Assembly (NCBI GenBank): GCA_037447655.1 | Contig: JBBHKE010001713.1 | Span: 125,085-177,122 of the forward strand | Source: Zygnema cylindricum | Lineage: Eukaryota > Streptophyta > Zygnematophyceae > Zygnematales > Zygnemataceae | Reading direction: 5' to 3' | Length of the DNA: 52,038 nucleotides | In this document: positions 41,589 to 51,984 of the stretch, piece after piece | Numbering within the stretch: position 1 is the first letter of the stretch | Layout: the number at the start of each line of letters is the position of its first letter | Notes under the pieces: model-generated | Told to the model about the DNA's origin: nothing | The model's database searches: none | What the model saw: only the letters and a program-made list of their open reading frames with translations | Translations under genes and position numbers: made by a program

Positions 41589-42599
41589 AGGTCCTCAGAG
41601 TAGGCAGCTTACACGAAGCCTCTAAGATAACCCTAACCTCTTTGAGTTTCAGCAAGAATAACTGCCACCTTGGTGGACAAAAACTCTGACCTTCTTCTTC
41701 CCTTTGAAGGCAAGACTTTGCTTAATCGATAGCAAAAAGAATCTATGAATTTTCTCCCCTGAGCAGTAACTTATGGAGGGTCAAAGTTGACCTTTTGTAC
41801 AGAAGCTCTCGGGGAGAGAGGGTCCTTTCTATGAATTTTTTCCAAGTCCTATCTCTCTCTAAAACTCTATCTACTGAAATACAACACCAATCATAATACC
41901 GTATCATACAGAAAGGTACAGGTGCCAGTGTACTTTTAGTACGACCATTGTACGACATGACCAATAAGTCGACACATGTCATTTTTGGATCCGATCGTGA
42001 AATCCTTGGAGATGTCGTATTCCAATATGCTTGTGCCACGTGTTATTTGATGTGCTGTTGACCGAAAACCGTCGAAAAACTATTCCACGATCTCGGCATG
42101 TTTCATGGTCGTCCGATTAAAACGGATTTCAATCGTAGCCGTCATAAATACTTGAGCGATATTTGTTTCGCCTTCGAAAAAAATTGCGCGGTATTCGTTG
42201 CGCATATTCCGTACGCCGAACATTTCAAACTGCTTCTATGTCCAAATATCCCGTTAAACAAAATAACCTACGTGTACAAATTTATGTATTTATCAAACCC
42301 TATATCGTATAACTTTGATTGTAGTCTAATTGGTTAAGGCTACCGGCTACAAGCAGCTTTGACGGACGATAGGTACAACTTTCAAATCCTTGGTCCGTCA
42401 ATAACTATTTTTTTAAATCTACCAATCTAAAGTTTTTCCCTGTCTGGATAGCATTGGCGACCATGGCTCTTTCTCCCTCTCCAACTTTCAGTGACTGCGA
42501 CAAGTGTGGGAGCTGTAGAGAGGAGTTAGAGGCAGACTGTGCTTTTTTTCTGCATTTTACACAAAGTAGAAAATACTAAATTAGCCTTAAATTTCTACA
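41569..42599 (-). repeat. E4 5' LTR
   Basis: 1,031 bp, TGCAACTC..TTTCTACA (plus). The primer site reads AGTTATAGGCCC. It carries the clearest antisense A box plus hairpin module (42322-42414). To its right, with no polypurine tract, is E5 gag. Confidence 0.9.
42322..42414 (+). promoter_or_regulatory. tRNA-like module with A box, hairpin and T7 in E4 LTR
   Basis: A box TAGTCTAATTGG (42322-42333) and TTAAGGC resemble a tRNA D-arm. TTGACGGAC (42359-42367) pairs perfectly with GTCCGTCAA (42393-42401) around a decayed T-arm (TTTCAAATCC). T7 at 42408-42414 would stop Pol III. Confidence 0.65.
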
Positions 42600-43180
42600 C
42601 TTTCCATCTCCATATACAAACAAGAAAGATGATTACAGTAATCTAGCATCTTTCCTCCTTTGTAAGTGTAACTCACTAGCTTTTGCTCAGCCAACTAGAG
42701 CTCTTGAATAGTTCCATCTCTATAGATCTCCACCAAACTCACCCACAACTCCTCGGCCTTGTAAATGTGAAGATGAGGGGTGGCCAAAGCTTGAGTGAGG
42801 TACCTTAGAATGAAGTTCTTGGCAGCTATGTTTACATCCTCCCACATTTGAGTTACGTTCTCCGCGGTCTTCACAGTCGCCGCTCTCGATACTGTGGCAA
42901 TAGGAGTGAGGGGTGTCTCCTTCCCTTTCTCTTTTTCGGACACATCGCTGTCCCCATAATCTGCCTCCGCTGAGGCAGCCGTTGTTGCAGGAAACCTTAC
43001 TCCTCCAAATCCTGGTGGAATTCTCGAAGGAGGACGTTTCACTTGTCCATTGACGATACCCCAATATCCTTTTTCGCACAAAGCTCCGATCATCATGGCT
43101 TCCCAATAGATGAACCCAGTTCCATTGAAGGTGGGCACCCTAGAGGGTGGACCCATAACCTGTAATTTTGTGTCCCCCAT
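42600..43180 (-). pseudogene. E5 gag, N-terminal part
   Basis: One open frame of 161 codons from ATG 43178-43180 (in the LTR): MGDTKLQVMGPPSRVPTF, FNGTGFIYWEAMMIGALCEK, an acidic stretch, then ILRYLTQALATPHLHIYKA and GTIQEL with a TAG. Readable homology (YKGGKMLDYCN) continues to 42600, where E4 cuts in. Its domain order matches the other gags; the nucleocapsid part is missing. Confidence 0.82.
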
Positions 43181-44155
43181 TGGACTACAAAATACAAGAA
43201 GCCTTTAGATAATATTTAACAAACCAGCTTCAAGCCACAACCACTGCTTTCTAGGAAGGCAAACTGACAGTTTGATTGCACCCCTGTGTAGCCTAGACTC
43301 CTTTGAGTTTGTAGCAAAAAGAATCACTAAAAACGGCCAACGAGCCGATAAGTTATGAGCCGGCAAAAATGCCAATTTATACAAAGCTATCTTAGAGAGA
43401 GGTGATTGCCTACCAAATATCCTGAGTCCTAAACCCCTCTCACAACCCCTATCTATTGAAGTACCAACCAATCATATGACTGTAAAGTACAGAAAGGTAC
43501 TACGTCTGATGTCTTTTCTGTACGGCCTGTGTATGACAAGGCCACTAAGTGGACGCGTGCCACTTTTGAACTCGTCCGTACATTCTTTGGAATTCCAGTG
43601 ACCGAATGTCATCCTTCCACGCGACGCCAAGTTATGCCACGTCCATAAAAGCCAAAGTGACCATTCTGCGATCTCGACGATGATATGTGCCGTCAGATTA
43701 AATCAGATGTCGACCATCGAAACAAATGTTTGATTGATTTGTTTTGTGCGAAATGACGTCCGCACTAAACTTTTACAAGTTCTATGTTCCTTCGTTCAAA
43801 TTCCAGTTAATTGATTTCATTACCATACAATAGTTTAAATAAATATCGAACCCTTTATCTCTTAACGGACTTCTACGACATACTGGTTTAGAGCTAACAG
43901 CTACGCCTCGCTCTGCCAGTCGGAGGTTCGAGTCCTGGCGGACTCAACCTTTTGTTGAGAGTGACTTAAGTCACTCTATAGTCCTGCCTGTTGAGCTAGG
44001 CCATGGCTCATCTACCCTTATTATCTGTCAGTGACTACAACAAGTATGGTGGGTGGAGAGAAGAGGTGGAGACAGGTTGTTCACCTTTTTCTTTTCCTTT
44101 TTGTACTTAACTATTTAGACCTAGAAAATACCACATAATTCTAATAATTTCACCA
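43161..44155 (-). repeat. E5 5' LTR
   Basis: 995 bp, TGTAATTTTG..TTTCACCA (plus). The primer site reads GGTTATGGGTCC. The tRNA-like module at about 43888-43954 has a perfect B box GGTTCGAGTCC and T4, then the GAGTGAC hairpin. Confidence 0.85.
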
Positions 44156-44402
44156 CGATGCTTTCCCCAACATCCTCTACCCCCTCTGCCCCCGCAGATT
44201 CTCTTGTGTATCGAGATCCTCCGAACCTTGGTCGCACTCCAAATCTAGTGGATGATCGAGGCACACGTCCACTCACAATGCCCCATATCTGTTTTTCAAA
44301 CAATGCACCCCTCCTCATGTTTTCCCAATAAATAAACCATGTTCCATTAAAAATGGGCACCCTAGAGGGTGGGCCCATAACGTGTAATTCCGTGACCTCC
44401 AT
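44156..44402 (-). pseudogene. E6 gag start
   Basis: ATG 44400-44402, 20 nt inside the LTR, then MEVTELHVMGPPSRVPIF, FNGTWFIYWENMRRGALFEK and an acidic AGAEGVEDVGES before E5 begins. The primer site reads CGTTATGGGCCCACC. Confidence 0.8.
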
Positions 44403-44503
44403 TGGTACACATAATGTCCAACTTATATGAAGCCTCTAGGATAATATTAGCAGTTTTGACTTTGGCAATGTATAAGTGCCACATTGGCACGCAAAAACTC
44501 TGA
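44383..44503 (-). repeat. E6 5' LTR fragment (R-U5 end)
   Basis: It matches the LTR ends of E1 and E4 (GAAGCCTCTAGGATAA, AAAAACTCTGA blocks), then gives way to the orphan reading frame. Confidence 0.7.
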
Positions 44504-45952
44504 TCTCATGCTTGGTCTCCTCCTTGTGGGAGTAGTAGCAACGTGCAAGCCTGCCTTCATGCTTCGTGGTACTACGTTTAGATCAAACTCGAACGAAGCA
44601 CGCGTTTCCTCTACTTCTCGCATGGTGACATAGGGTGACACTGCTACTCGTGTGAGGTTCACAGCAGGGGTTGACTCCACAATTGTTGGGACGAACTGCA
44701 TGTTGAGTGAAGTCCAGCCTCACCTCCACCGATCGACTAAGCACAACATGTGGGCATACCTGCAAGCTGGACAGCTGTGCTTTGGCAGTACACTCACTCC
44801 CTTCTCCAGTGCGCCACCTGGTCCTGCTAGACCGCACAACCCCTGGTCCACTGATGCTGGAAGGTACACCCACTTCATCTCACTAAATTTCATCCAAACC
44901 CACACCAGAATCAAAGGCACGCTGTGCTTCCGCACTACTGGTCGACTCGTGAGCGAGAGGTCACCCATGCTCGTAGAGAGTACTACATCAATGCATGCCT
45001 GTACGACCTCGTAGTTGTTAGGCCTCTCCTTATCAGACCTCCACATGAAGGACTCCACCCGTGCATTACCATTATTGTCCAATCCAAGCACGCACTCGTA
45101 TATGCGCCCCTCCTCCATGCAAGGCATTGCAGTAAAGAATCAAGCACTGCGACCCTGCTCGACTTGGCCATGCGTGCGAGAAGGAGGCATGGAACACATG
45201 TCCTCATCCATCATTATGAGATCCACAGTCGGCTTCTTCATTCGATACGTGAGCGAACTGGCCTTGTCCAACATGATCACCCCGTCGGACTGCACGTCTG
45301 ATGTCATCTTTGCAATGATGGCATCCCGCAGAGTGTCGTAGTCATCCCGAATCAACAGCGGGGGAGCCTGAGTGATACGCCTGCCCCGCAGTGTGAGCAC
45401 GGAGTCATGACTGCTTGCCAATGGAGCTAGTGACGTGCCCGCTCACACCACGTCAATGAAAACAAGCAGACTGTCTATCAACTGCTCTGCTCTCATCATG
45501 TCAGGAATCACTGTCCACTCGTGCAAGGACTGCTTAACCGTGAAGACCGTGACAGTAAGGCCAGAGTGATTGCGCACACTGAACCAAACTGATCCTCCAT
45601 TGACAAGCGAGCAATGCTCAGCGTCTGCCTTGAAATGATAGATGTTATTGGACGAAGGAGGCATGAACACATCACGAGCACGCCTAGATGAACTCTTCAG
45701 CTGAGCCATCACGTTGGCACCTAGGTATGGCCCCAGTGACATTGGGCACGACACCAATGTGCACATGATGCCTAGTCCATTCAACACATCGGACTCAGTC
45801 GGCACAAAGGCAGAACAACCATCAGGACTCCACTCTAGCTCGCATGCGTATGCCTTGTCGGGCATGTACCTCCGAGCCTTGCACACCCAACATGACATCC
45901 TCTTCACTCTCTCCAGTACTGACACATGGTACGACTGTGAGGTACTACAATG
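44504..45952 (-). pseudogene. Orphan long reading frame with three in-frame TGA codons
   Basis: One minus-strand frame stays open for about 480 codons from 45952 to 44504, broken only by three TGA codons (45443-45445, 45140-45142, 44720-44722), without a frameshift. Base use is more GC-rich than the copia DNA around it. Segments look like a folded, beta-rich protein (GGSVWFSVRNHSGLTVTVFT, DSLLVFIDVV, SFEFDLNVVPRS). I find no retrotransposon, kinase or other motif I know. Both ends are cut: an LTR at 45953 removes the start, and E6 LTR sequence follows. TGA-only nonsense fits decay of CGA codons in methylated DNA. A captured host gene or an endogenous viral structural gene are possible; neither is shown. 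Confidence 0.6.
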
Positions 45953-46985
45953 TGAAGCTCTGAGACGTCCATAAGTCCTCAGAGTGGACAGCTTCCAAGA
46001 AGCCTCTAGGATAACCCTGACCCCTTTGTGTTTCAGCAAAAATAACTGCCACATTGGCAGACAAAAACTCTAACCACTTGCACCTCTGTGAAGGCAAGAC
46101 TCCCTTGAGTCGATAGCAAAAAGAATCTCTAAATTTGCTCCCTTGAGCAATAAGTTATGGAGGGTCAAAGTTGACCTTTTGTACAAAAGCTCTCTGGGAG
46201 GACGATCCTATCTCCTAGTTTTTCTAAGTCCTATCTCTCTCACAAACTCTATCGACTGATGTACGGAACCAATCAAATTTCTCCTCTGTACACAAAAGTA
46301 CAGTCGTCGATGTACTTTATGTACGGAAATTGTACAACATGGCCTAAATGTCGACACATGTCATATCCGGATTCGGTGCCGTAATCTCCGGAGATACCAC
46401 GATCCAATGTAATTTCGCCACGTGTCATCCGATTTGGCGATGCCCACAAACCGCTGAATTCTTCTTCCGAGAACTCGGCGCTAATTCTGGCCGTCCGATT
46501 AAAATCACATTTGATCGGAGCCGTAATAAATACATGCGCGGTATTTGTTTCGCTTACGAAATCAATGTGTGGTATTGATTTTTTATCCGTACCGCAACTG
46601 TACTTTTACACTACCGATTCCATGTATCCCGTTAACAATTATAGTTAAATGATTTATCCTACGTATTAATGTTTAAATAATTATCAAACTATATCGTACG
46701 TAACACCATTAACGGTTAAGGTTTCTGGCTACCAGCAGCTTGCCGTCCGGCAGGTACCAGGTTCAAATCCTGTGGCCGCCGCATATCTTTTTACTTAATA
46801 AACCCCAAATATATATTTCTCGTAAACCTCAGGATAGCCTAGGTAGCCATGGCTCTAGCTTCCTCTCCAATTTCTCAGTGACTGCGACAAGTTTGAGAGT
46901 TGGAGAGAGAAGTTAGAGGTAGACTGCCTCGGCTTCTTTCTTTCTATTCAGACCTAGAAAATACTTAAAACCATTAATTTCTACA
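45953..46985 (-). repeat. Lone copia LTR (E7), E1-like family
   Basis: 1,033 bp, plus strand TGAAGCTC..TTTCTACA, same family as E1. Neither primer site nor polypurine tract adjoins it, so it is a solo LTR or a truncated element. Flanks CAATG and TGGCT are not a target duplication. The tRNA-like module at about 46710-46792 has B box GGTTCAAATCC and T5. Confidence 0.85.
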
Positions 46986-47765
46986 TGGCTTTCCAGATGT
47001 AACAATATCACCTTGCCCCAGGAAAGAGAATAAAAGATAGAAAAGGTGAAATGTAGCGAAGGAAGCTCTACATACCCCTGCAATCAACGATGACAATTAG
47101 AAAAAAGCGACCCCTCTCCCGATAGTATCGTCAAAAGGTATGGTACTCTTGCAACCTTCGGCGTCCGCAGCTCGGAAAAGACAAGACTCTTCTCGGTTCC
47201 AAACAGCAAAAAGTCCAAATCACCCAAAAGGAAGATAAAGCCAACTACCCGCTCGGACGGTGATTTCCACAAAAGACAGATCCAAAACTAAGATGGCAAT
47301 AGAGTCGAAACAACACAAAGATTCTCCAAAAGAAGGTTTGTTGGAATTTCTGAGGGTTTTCACAAGAGATAGTACTGAAAAGCAACCTATCTCCTTCGAC
47401 CCTAAGTGCCTTATACATCAAAGTTTATCAAATCGCAGGTCCAAAAGTCAAAGCTACACTATTATCCAATGAGCGGCAAGCAAGTGTAATGGAACTGACA
47501 TGAGACAAAATAATCCGTACTGCACTCAAGGCAAAAACTTATGCTCTGGTGTGCGGCTAGATCCGCTGCTGGAAGTAATTATTTGGTCCACTATTATAAG
47601 AGAAAGTCCTGAAAATGACACTAACTTGCCAGACTTTGACCTAACGTAATTAATGGACCAAAATTCAGCTAAGACTGAACTAAATTCCTACTGACGGCTA
47701 CTAGCATAATCTAAATGCAAATCCGGAAAGTTACGTGGCAATCCATAATGTACCCCGCACGGTGG
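46986..47765. other. Unassigned DNA
   Basis: No recognisable coding domain, LTR or RNA gene. Short frames only. It separates the lone LTR from the solo LTR to the right. Confidence 0.45.
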
Positions 47766-48575
47766 TGATAGGATCTTTACAAAATAAAATAAAACTGAGT
47801 GCAAATGCAAGCGGAAGCATAAACGATAAAACACACACAAGAGAAAGATAACCCCACGGAAGCCAATATATTCAACATATAACTTTTCTTACATAATTTC
47901 CTCACACCCTCGAAACACTCACTTCTAACTCCTCTTAATCTACTCAGCTATCAAGCTCCTTCCATTCCTTTAACTCCTTGATAAAATACAAGGAGGATCA
48001 ATACCAACTCACTAGATAGATCGATACATTGATAACTGATAAAAAAAACCTCTAACTCCCTACGCCTCAATATACTCCTCAAAAATGTCACGTAACAACA
48101 ACAAACCAACCGTACACTTAATACGCACTAAGCGTCTACCAATGAAACTACATCATTACGTAACACAACGAAGTACATGAAAGTTCCTCAAACGAACCAC
48201 AAGTACCAAAGTACAATATAACCAATAAGACGCAAGACCTCAAATGAACCACAAGTACCAGGTACAAACTAACCAATCAGACGCGGCGCGCGAACCGTGC
48301 GCCAGGAATGTACTTCGACAAAGTACTACCGCACAACAAAGACCACTACGATCACTACAACAAATAACCGTACGGTGACCGGGACCCTCCGTACATACAC
48401 TTCAAACGACAAATGTACATGGTCGTCGCAAAACCGAATCTAAGCGAGACCAAGAATCTTCGAAACAAACTACGAAACATAATATGACGAAATGAAGACC
48501 ACACAGTTGACTTAAAGACAAATTAGTCGGCCGCGCGACAGACCGGGACGGCTAATTACAACATTGAACCTAACA
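47766..48575 (-). repeat. Solo LTR of an unrelated family, TSD GGTGG
   Basis: 810 bp from TGATAGG to CCTAACA (imperfect 7 bp inverted ends), flanked on both sides by GGTGG (47761-47765 and 48576-48580), a perfect 5 bp target duplication. No internal region is present, so LTR-LTR recombination removed it. Sequence is unlike the copia LTRs here. The minus orientation is a guess from the TGTTAGG-type start. Confidence 0.7.
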
Positions 48576-48739
48576 GGTGGCTGTTGGAAACTGGTCTAAT
48601 GTAATGGAATTGCAATCTTTGAGACGAAAGAACTTTGTGGTCCGGCCTCCGTTAGGCGCCAAATAAAGTGCGTTTCGCTCAGTTTACGATCTCGTTTGGC
48701 TTGGTGCACTCACTTCTTTGTACTCTGAAGACCGTTCAT

Positions 48740-49359
48740 AGTAAAAAGGTACCGGAAATCCTTGGTGAGATAAAGATATGCCTGAAAAGATCATGAGCTT
48801 GACAACTTGCCACGTGGCGCCAGGTCATGTCGCGGCTGAAAAACCGCCAAAGTGACCATTTTGGAATCTCGGCGTTAATGTGTGCCGTCGGATCCAAATC
48901 GGCTTTAAATACTAGCCGTTGAAAATCAATGTCCGATAAATTTGTTTTGTGCGGTTTCACGTTCGCACTATATTTCATTTTGTTTCTATGTTATTTATCC
49001 GTATTCCCGTTAATCGGATTAATAAACTCTAACATGTCTAAATACTTATCACACCACATGTACTCTAACGCACTTCAACGACAGACCAGCTTAAGCTGAC
49101 GGCTACGCCTTGCTTTGCCGATCGGAGGTTCGAGTCCTATCGGACTTAACCTTTTCGTAAGAAGTGACTTATGTCACTTCTTCTGACTTACCTAAGGAGT
49201 CAAGGCAGCCATGGCTCCACCACCCTCTCTCTCCTTTAGTTACTACGACAAGTATGGGGGATAGAGAGGAGAGGTGGAGGCAGACTGCCTATACTTTTCT
49301 TTTCTATTTCCATTGAGCTATTCAGACCTAGAAAATACTTTAATCTAATAATTTCAACA
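48740..49359 (-). repeat. E8 3' LTR, partial
   Basis: It matches the E2/E3/E5 LTR family from the G-box at 48811-48816 rightwards to TTTCAACA; similarity is weak left of about 48790, so the left limit is approximate. Confidence 0.75.
49085..49181 (+). promoter_or_regulatory. tRNA-like module, T4 and covarying hairpin in E8 LTR
   Basis: B box GGTTCGAGTCC is perfect; T4 at 49152-49155. The following hairpin is AGAAGTGAC-TTAT-GTCACTTCT (49160-49181), one base pair longer and differently composed than in E2 and E5, yet still fully paired. Confidence 0.6.
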
Positions 49360-49925
49360 CTCCCCTTATTCTCTAGTCTACTTTTAATTTATTTTCTTAA
49401 TCCACATTTTTCTCTACAGTATTTCCATTTGGGAGATGGTACAGGTTTGGTCATCATATTTGCAATCCTTTCCCCATCACCCCTGTACACAAGATTCACA
49501 ATTTTGTTTTAAACCTTTTCCCTCACAAAACTTAATCTTATGTCCATGTGTTTGGCTTTAAAATGATGTTTTGGATTGGCCACAATTGCAATGGCAGCCT
49601 GATTATCACAAAACACTTCCTACACTCCCTCCTTCATATACCCCAATTTTTACAATAAAGACTTGACCAACTTCAACTCTTTTACAGCAAAATCAGAGGC
49701 CATGTACTCAGCCTCCATGGTGGACTGAGCAACTACCTTTTGTTGCTTGCTGCTCCAACAACACGCACATCCCCCCACATACAACACATACCCAAAAGCG
49801 CATCTTCTCATCGGTGCATCCCCATAACTGGCATCACTCCAAGTAGTGATGTCAGTGTGCTCCTCTCCCAAATGCAGCCATAATTCCCTGGTCCCACTAG
49901 ATATCTCATAACCCTCTTCGTTGCC
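49360..49925 (-). pseudogene. E8 RNase H, broken
   Basis: Frame 49650-49871 carries TTWSDASYGDAPMRRC, VVAQSTMEAEYMAS (Gln intact, unlike E2 and E3) and AVKELKLVKSLL. Left of it the CDNQAAIAI and LSFVREK parts are readable in another frame, ending near the polypurine tract CTCCCCTTATTCT (plus). Confidence 0.78.
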
Positions 49926-51292
49926 TCCTAGTCTCTTTTTCTAGGATCATTAAGACTCCTACTGAGAACTCCAACTTCTGCTGCTATGTCCAGTATAGTA
50001 CAATTCATAAAGTAGATTAAACTTCTTACAACCTGCTTGTAAGGAATAGACTTCATAAATTGTCTTTCTTCTCGACTTATCTGATCATCTAAGACCAACA
50101 CTCCTTCTTCTACACTCCCATCACTTACTTTCGTCAAGTCCATGGGAGTCGTACAACTGTTAGCCTTTTCCATCTGAAATTTTTCATGCATAATTCTTAT
50201 GGCTTCTTTCTTAGTAAGTTTGATAATATTTTACTTCCTATCCCTCTTCATTTGAATTCCCAAAATGTTTCTTGCCTCACCCAAATCTTTCATATCAAAT
50301 CTGCTTCTAAGATCTTTCTTTAACTGATTGATCTTTTCCTTAGACTTAGTCAAAACCAGCAAATCATCCACATATATGGCAATAAGAATAACCTAATTCT
50401 CATCTTCAAACATATAAATAGAGTGGTCTGACCTGATGCGAATATATTCCAAACTGATAAGAAACTCATCTAGTTTCTTATTCCACTGCCTGCGAGCTTG
50501 CTTTAGTCTATATAAAGAGTTATAAGTTTGCAAACTTTGCTCTCCTCACCTTCCTCTACAAACCCTTCTGGTCGCCTCATGAAAATTTCTTCCTCTAGTT
50601 CACCATTAAGGAAGGCGTTCTTGATATCCATCTGGTGTATTACCATGTCTTCTGCTGCCGCTAGACTAAGGAGGATCCTTACTGATGGGAACCGAACCAC
50701 AGGAGCAAAGGTCTCCTCATAATCTATCCCTTCTTTTTGAGTGAACCCTTTTGCTACCAATTGAGCCTTATATCTTTCAATGGTATTAGCTGGGTTCAAT
50801 TTCAATTTAAACACCCACTTGCACCCAATAGGTTTTCAGTTTGGAGGACAGTCCACTAGTTCCCAAGTATTTTCTTCCATGATGGATGCCATCTCATCAT
50901 TTATCGCTCTAACACATCAATCCTTCTTCGGATTGTCCATTGCCTCTTAATATGAGTGAGGCTCATCATGGTGAGACAACTTAGTTACCTTGTGAGCGGC
51001 TTGTCTTTCGTGTTGTCTTTTGTTGCTCCCTCGTCCTCCTTCAAAATCCGAAGTTAGGATGGAGGGAAGTCTCGGTTTTCTTCTTGCTACCTCATCAGCT
51101 CCCCTATCCATGGAAGCCGGTTCCATCTCCTACTCTTGTGTCTCCTCGAAGTGTATAGGAGTATGGGCAGATTCTGGTTCGTCTCTTTCATCGTGGATCT
51201 CCCCTGAATCGGCAATCACCTTTTGAGTTGTGTCCCTTCTGGGAAGATCTAAGTCTTCCTCACTATTAGACTCAAAGCTGATTTTTATTTTC
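49926..51292 (-). pseudogene. E8 reverse transcriptase and linker, broken
   Basis: 50503-50814 encodes [32 protein letters not shown] and DIKNAFLNGELEEEIFM. IYVDDLLVL is readable near 50365-50390. 49928-50191 has KFQMEKANSCTTPMDL and PYKQVVRSLIYFMN. Upstream to 51290 is the acidic linker with stops. At 51293 the linker joins pre-integrase sequence directly. Confidence 0.78.
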
Positions 51293-51984
51293 TACAATCA
51301 CTTAGATTCTCACTCTCACCGAAATGAATCCCTTCCACTACTCCCATCTTTTTCATCTCTCTTAACTTATCTAGATTCACATGCCCAAGCCTCTTATGCC
51401 ACAACATTATATCATGAACACCACCATAATAAAGTTTCTTCATTTCATTGCTTATAATCAGCCGAAACATCCCTTGGCTACCTTTTTAGGGGTGAAATAA
51501 AATTCCTCCTCAAAACTAGCTGTAAAGACTCTTTTCCTAGTCGTTGTATTAAAACCATTATCATCTAATACAGATATAGAGATGAGGTTTTTGTTCAGCT
51601 CCAGAATCAACAATACATCGGAGAATGTAACTATGGATGTCTTTCCTTCTACTAACACTTTCAGATCTACCGATCTTACACGGGTAGTAGTGGCTATCCT
51701 CCCATCCCTGTACTTTATTTCTACGCAGGGAATCTTTCTTGTCTTAGTGAACAGGTGTTTATCCTTACACATGTGTATGGAGAGATTTGAATCTAAAATC
51801 CAACCTGCTTCACATTTCAATCCACGGAAAGCACATTTTTGCTTTCGTGGAATTTTTACCTCGTTTTTCGCCTCCAACTCCTCATTTAATAGGAGCTCAT
51901 CGTCCTCGTCCTCGGATTCCCCCTCATGTATGTGTGTCACAAGGGCCTTTTTCTTTCCTCTCGGGGGTCCACGTGTCTGCCCTT
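51285..51984 (-). pseudogene. E8 gag end, protease and pre-integrase
   Basis: 51458-51940 starts in the acidic nucleocapsid tail (ESEDEDDELLLNEELEAK), then a protease site changed to WILDSNLS, VLLILELNKNLIS and SVLDDNGFN. 51285-51470 has the pre-integrase MLWHKRLGHVNLDKL and ends SENLSDC, where the deletion removes the integrase. It is truncated on the right by a plus-strand LTR. Confidence 0.8.

Larger units (their letters stand above)
38499..42599 (-). mobile_element. Copia retrotransposon E4, 3' half missing
   Basis: Minus-strand copia: 5' LTR 41569-42599, gag, protease, integrase and the first part of reverse transcriptase. It stops at 38499 exactly at the TRIM edge, inside the codons for AAAEDMEVH; the rest of polymerase, RNase H and the 3' LTR are absent. 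Its LTR is inserted in the gag of E5. Confidence 0.88.
42600..44155 (-). mobile_element. Copia retrotransposon E5, only 5' LTR and part of gag
   Basis: 5' LTR 43161-44155 and gag up to the CLYMEME region, where E4 is inserted. Everything downstream of the insertion is absent from the window, probably lost in the same event that truncated E4. E5 itself lies in the gag of E6. Confidence 0.85.
44156..44503 (-). mobile_element. Copia retrotransposon E6, remnant
   Basis: Only a gag start (44156-44402) and about 120 bp of 5' LTR end (44383-44503) remain. E5 interrupts the gag after GVEDVGES. The LTR piece stops matching other LTRs after AAAAACTCTGAT near 44503. Confidence 0.75.
48740..51984 (-). 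mobile_element. Copia retrotransposon E8 (3' part, integrase deleted)
   Basis: Minus-strand copia with a 3' LTR shortened at its left (48740-49359), polypurine tract, RNase H, reverse transcriptase, then a direct jump at about 51293 to pre-integrase, protease and the end of gag. The integrase core is deleted. At 51985 a plus-strand LTR interrupts the gag region, and the 5' half is outside the window. Confidence 0.85.

Noticed and set aside
44504-45952. Selenocysteine or reassigned TGA in the orphan frame
   Set aside because: No selenocysteine-type element seen, no start codon retained, both ends truncated; decay of CGA codons is simpler.
46986-47500. Second copy of the leader found at 37698-37983
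   Set aside because: Only a ~20 bp AGTACTGAAAAG-type stretch is similar; too short to claim homology.
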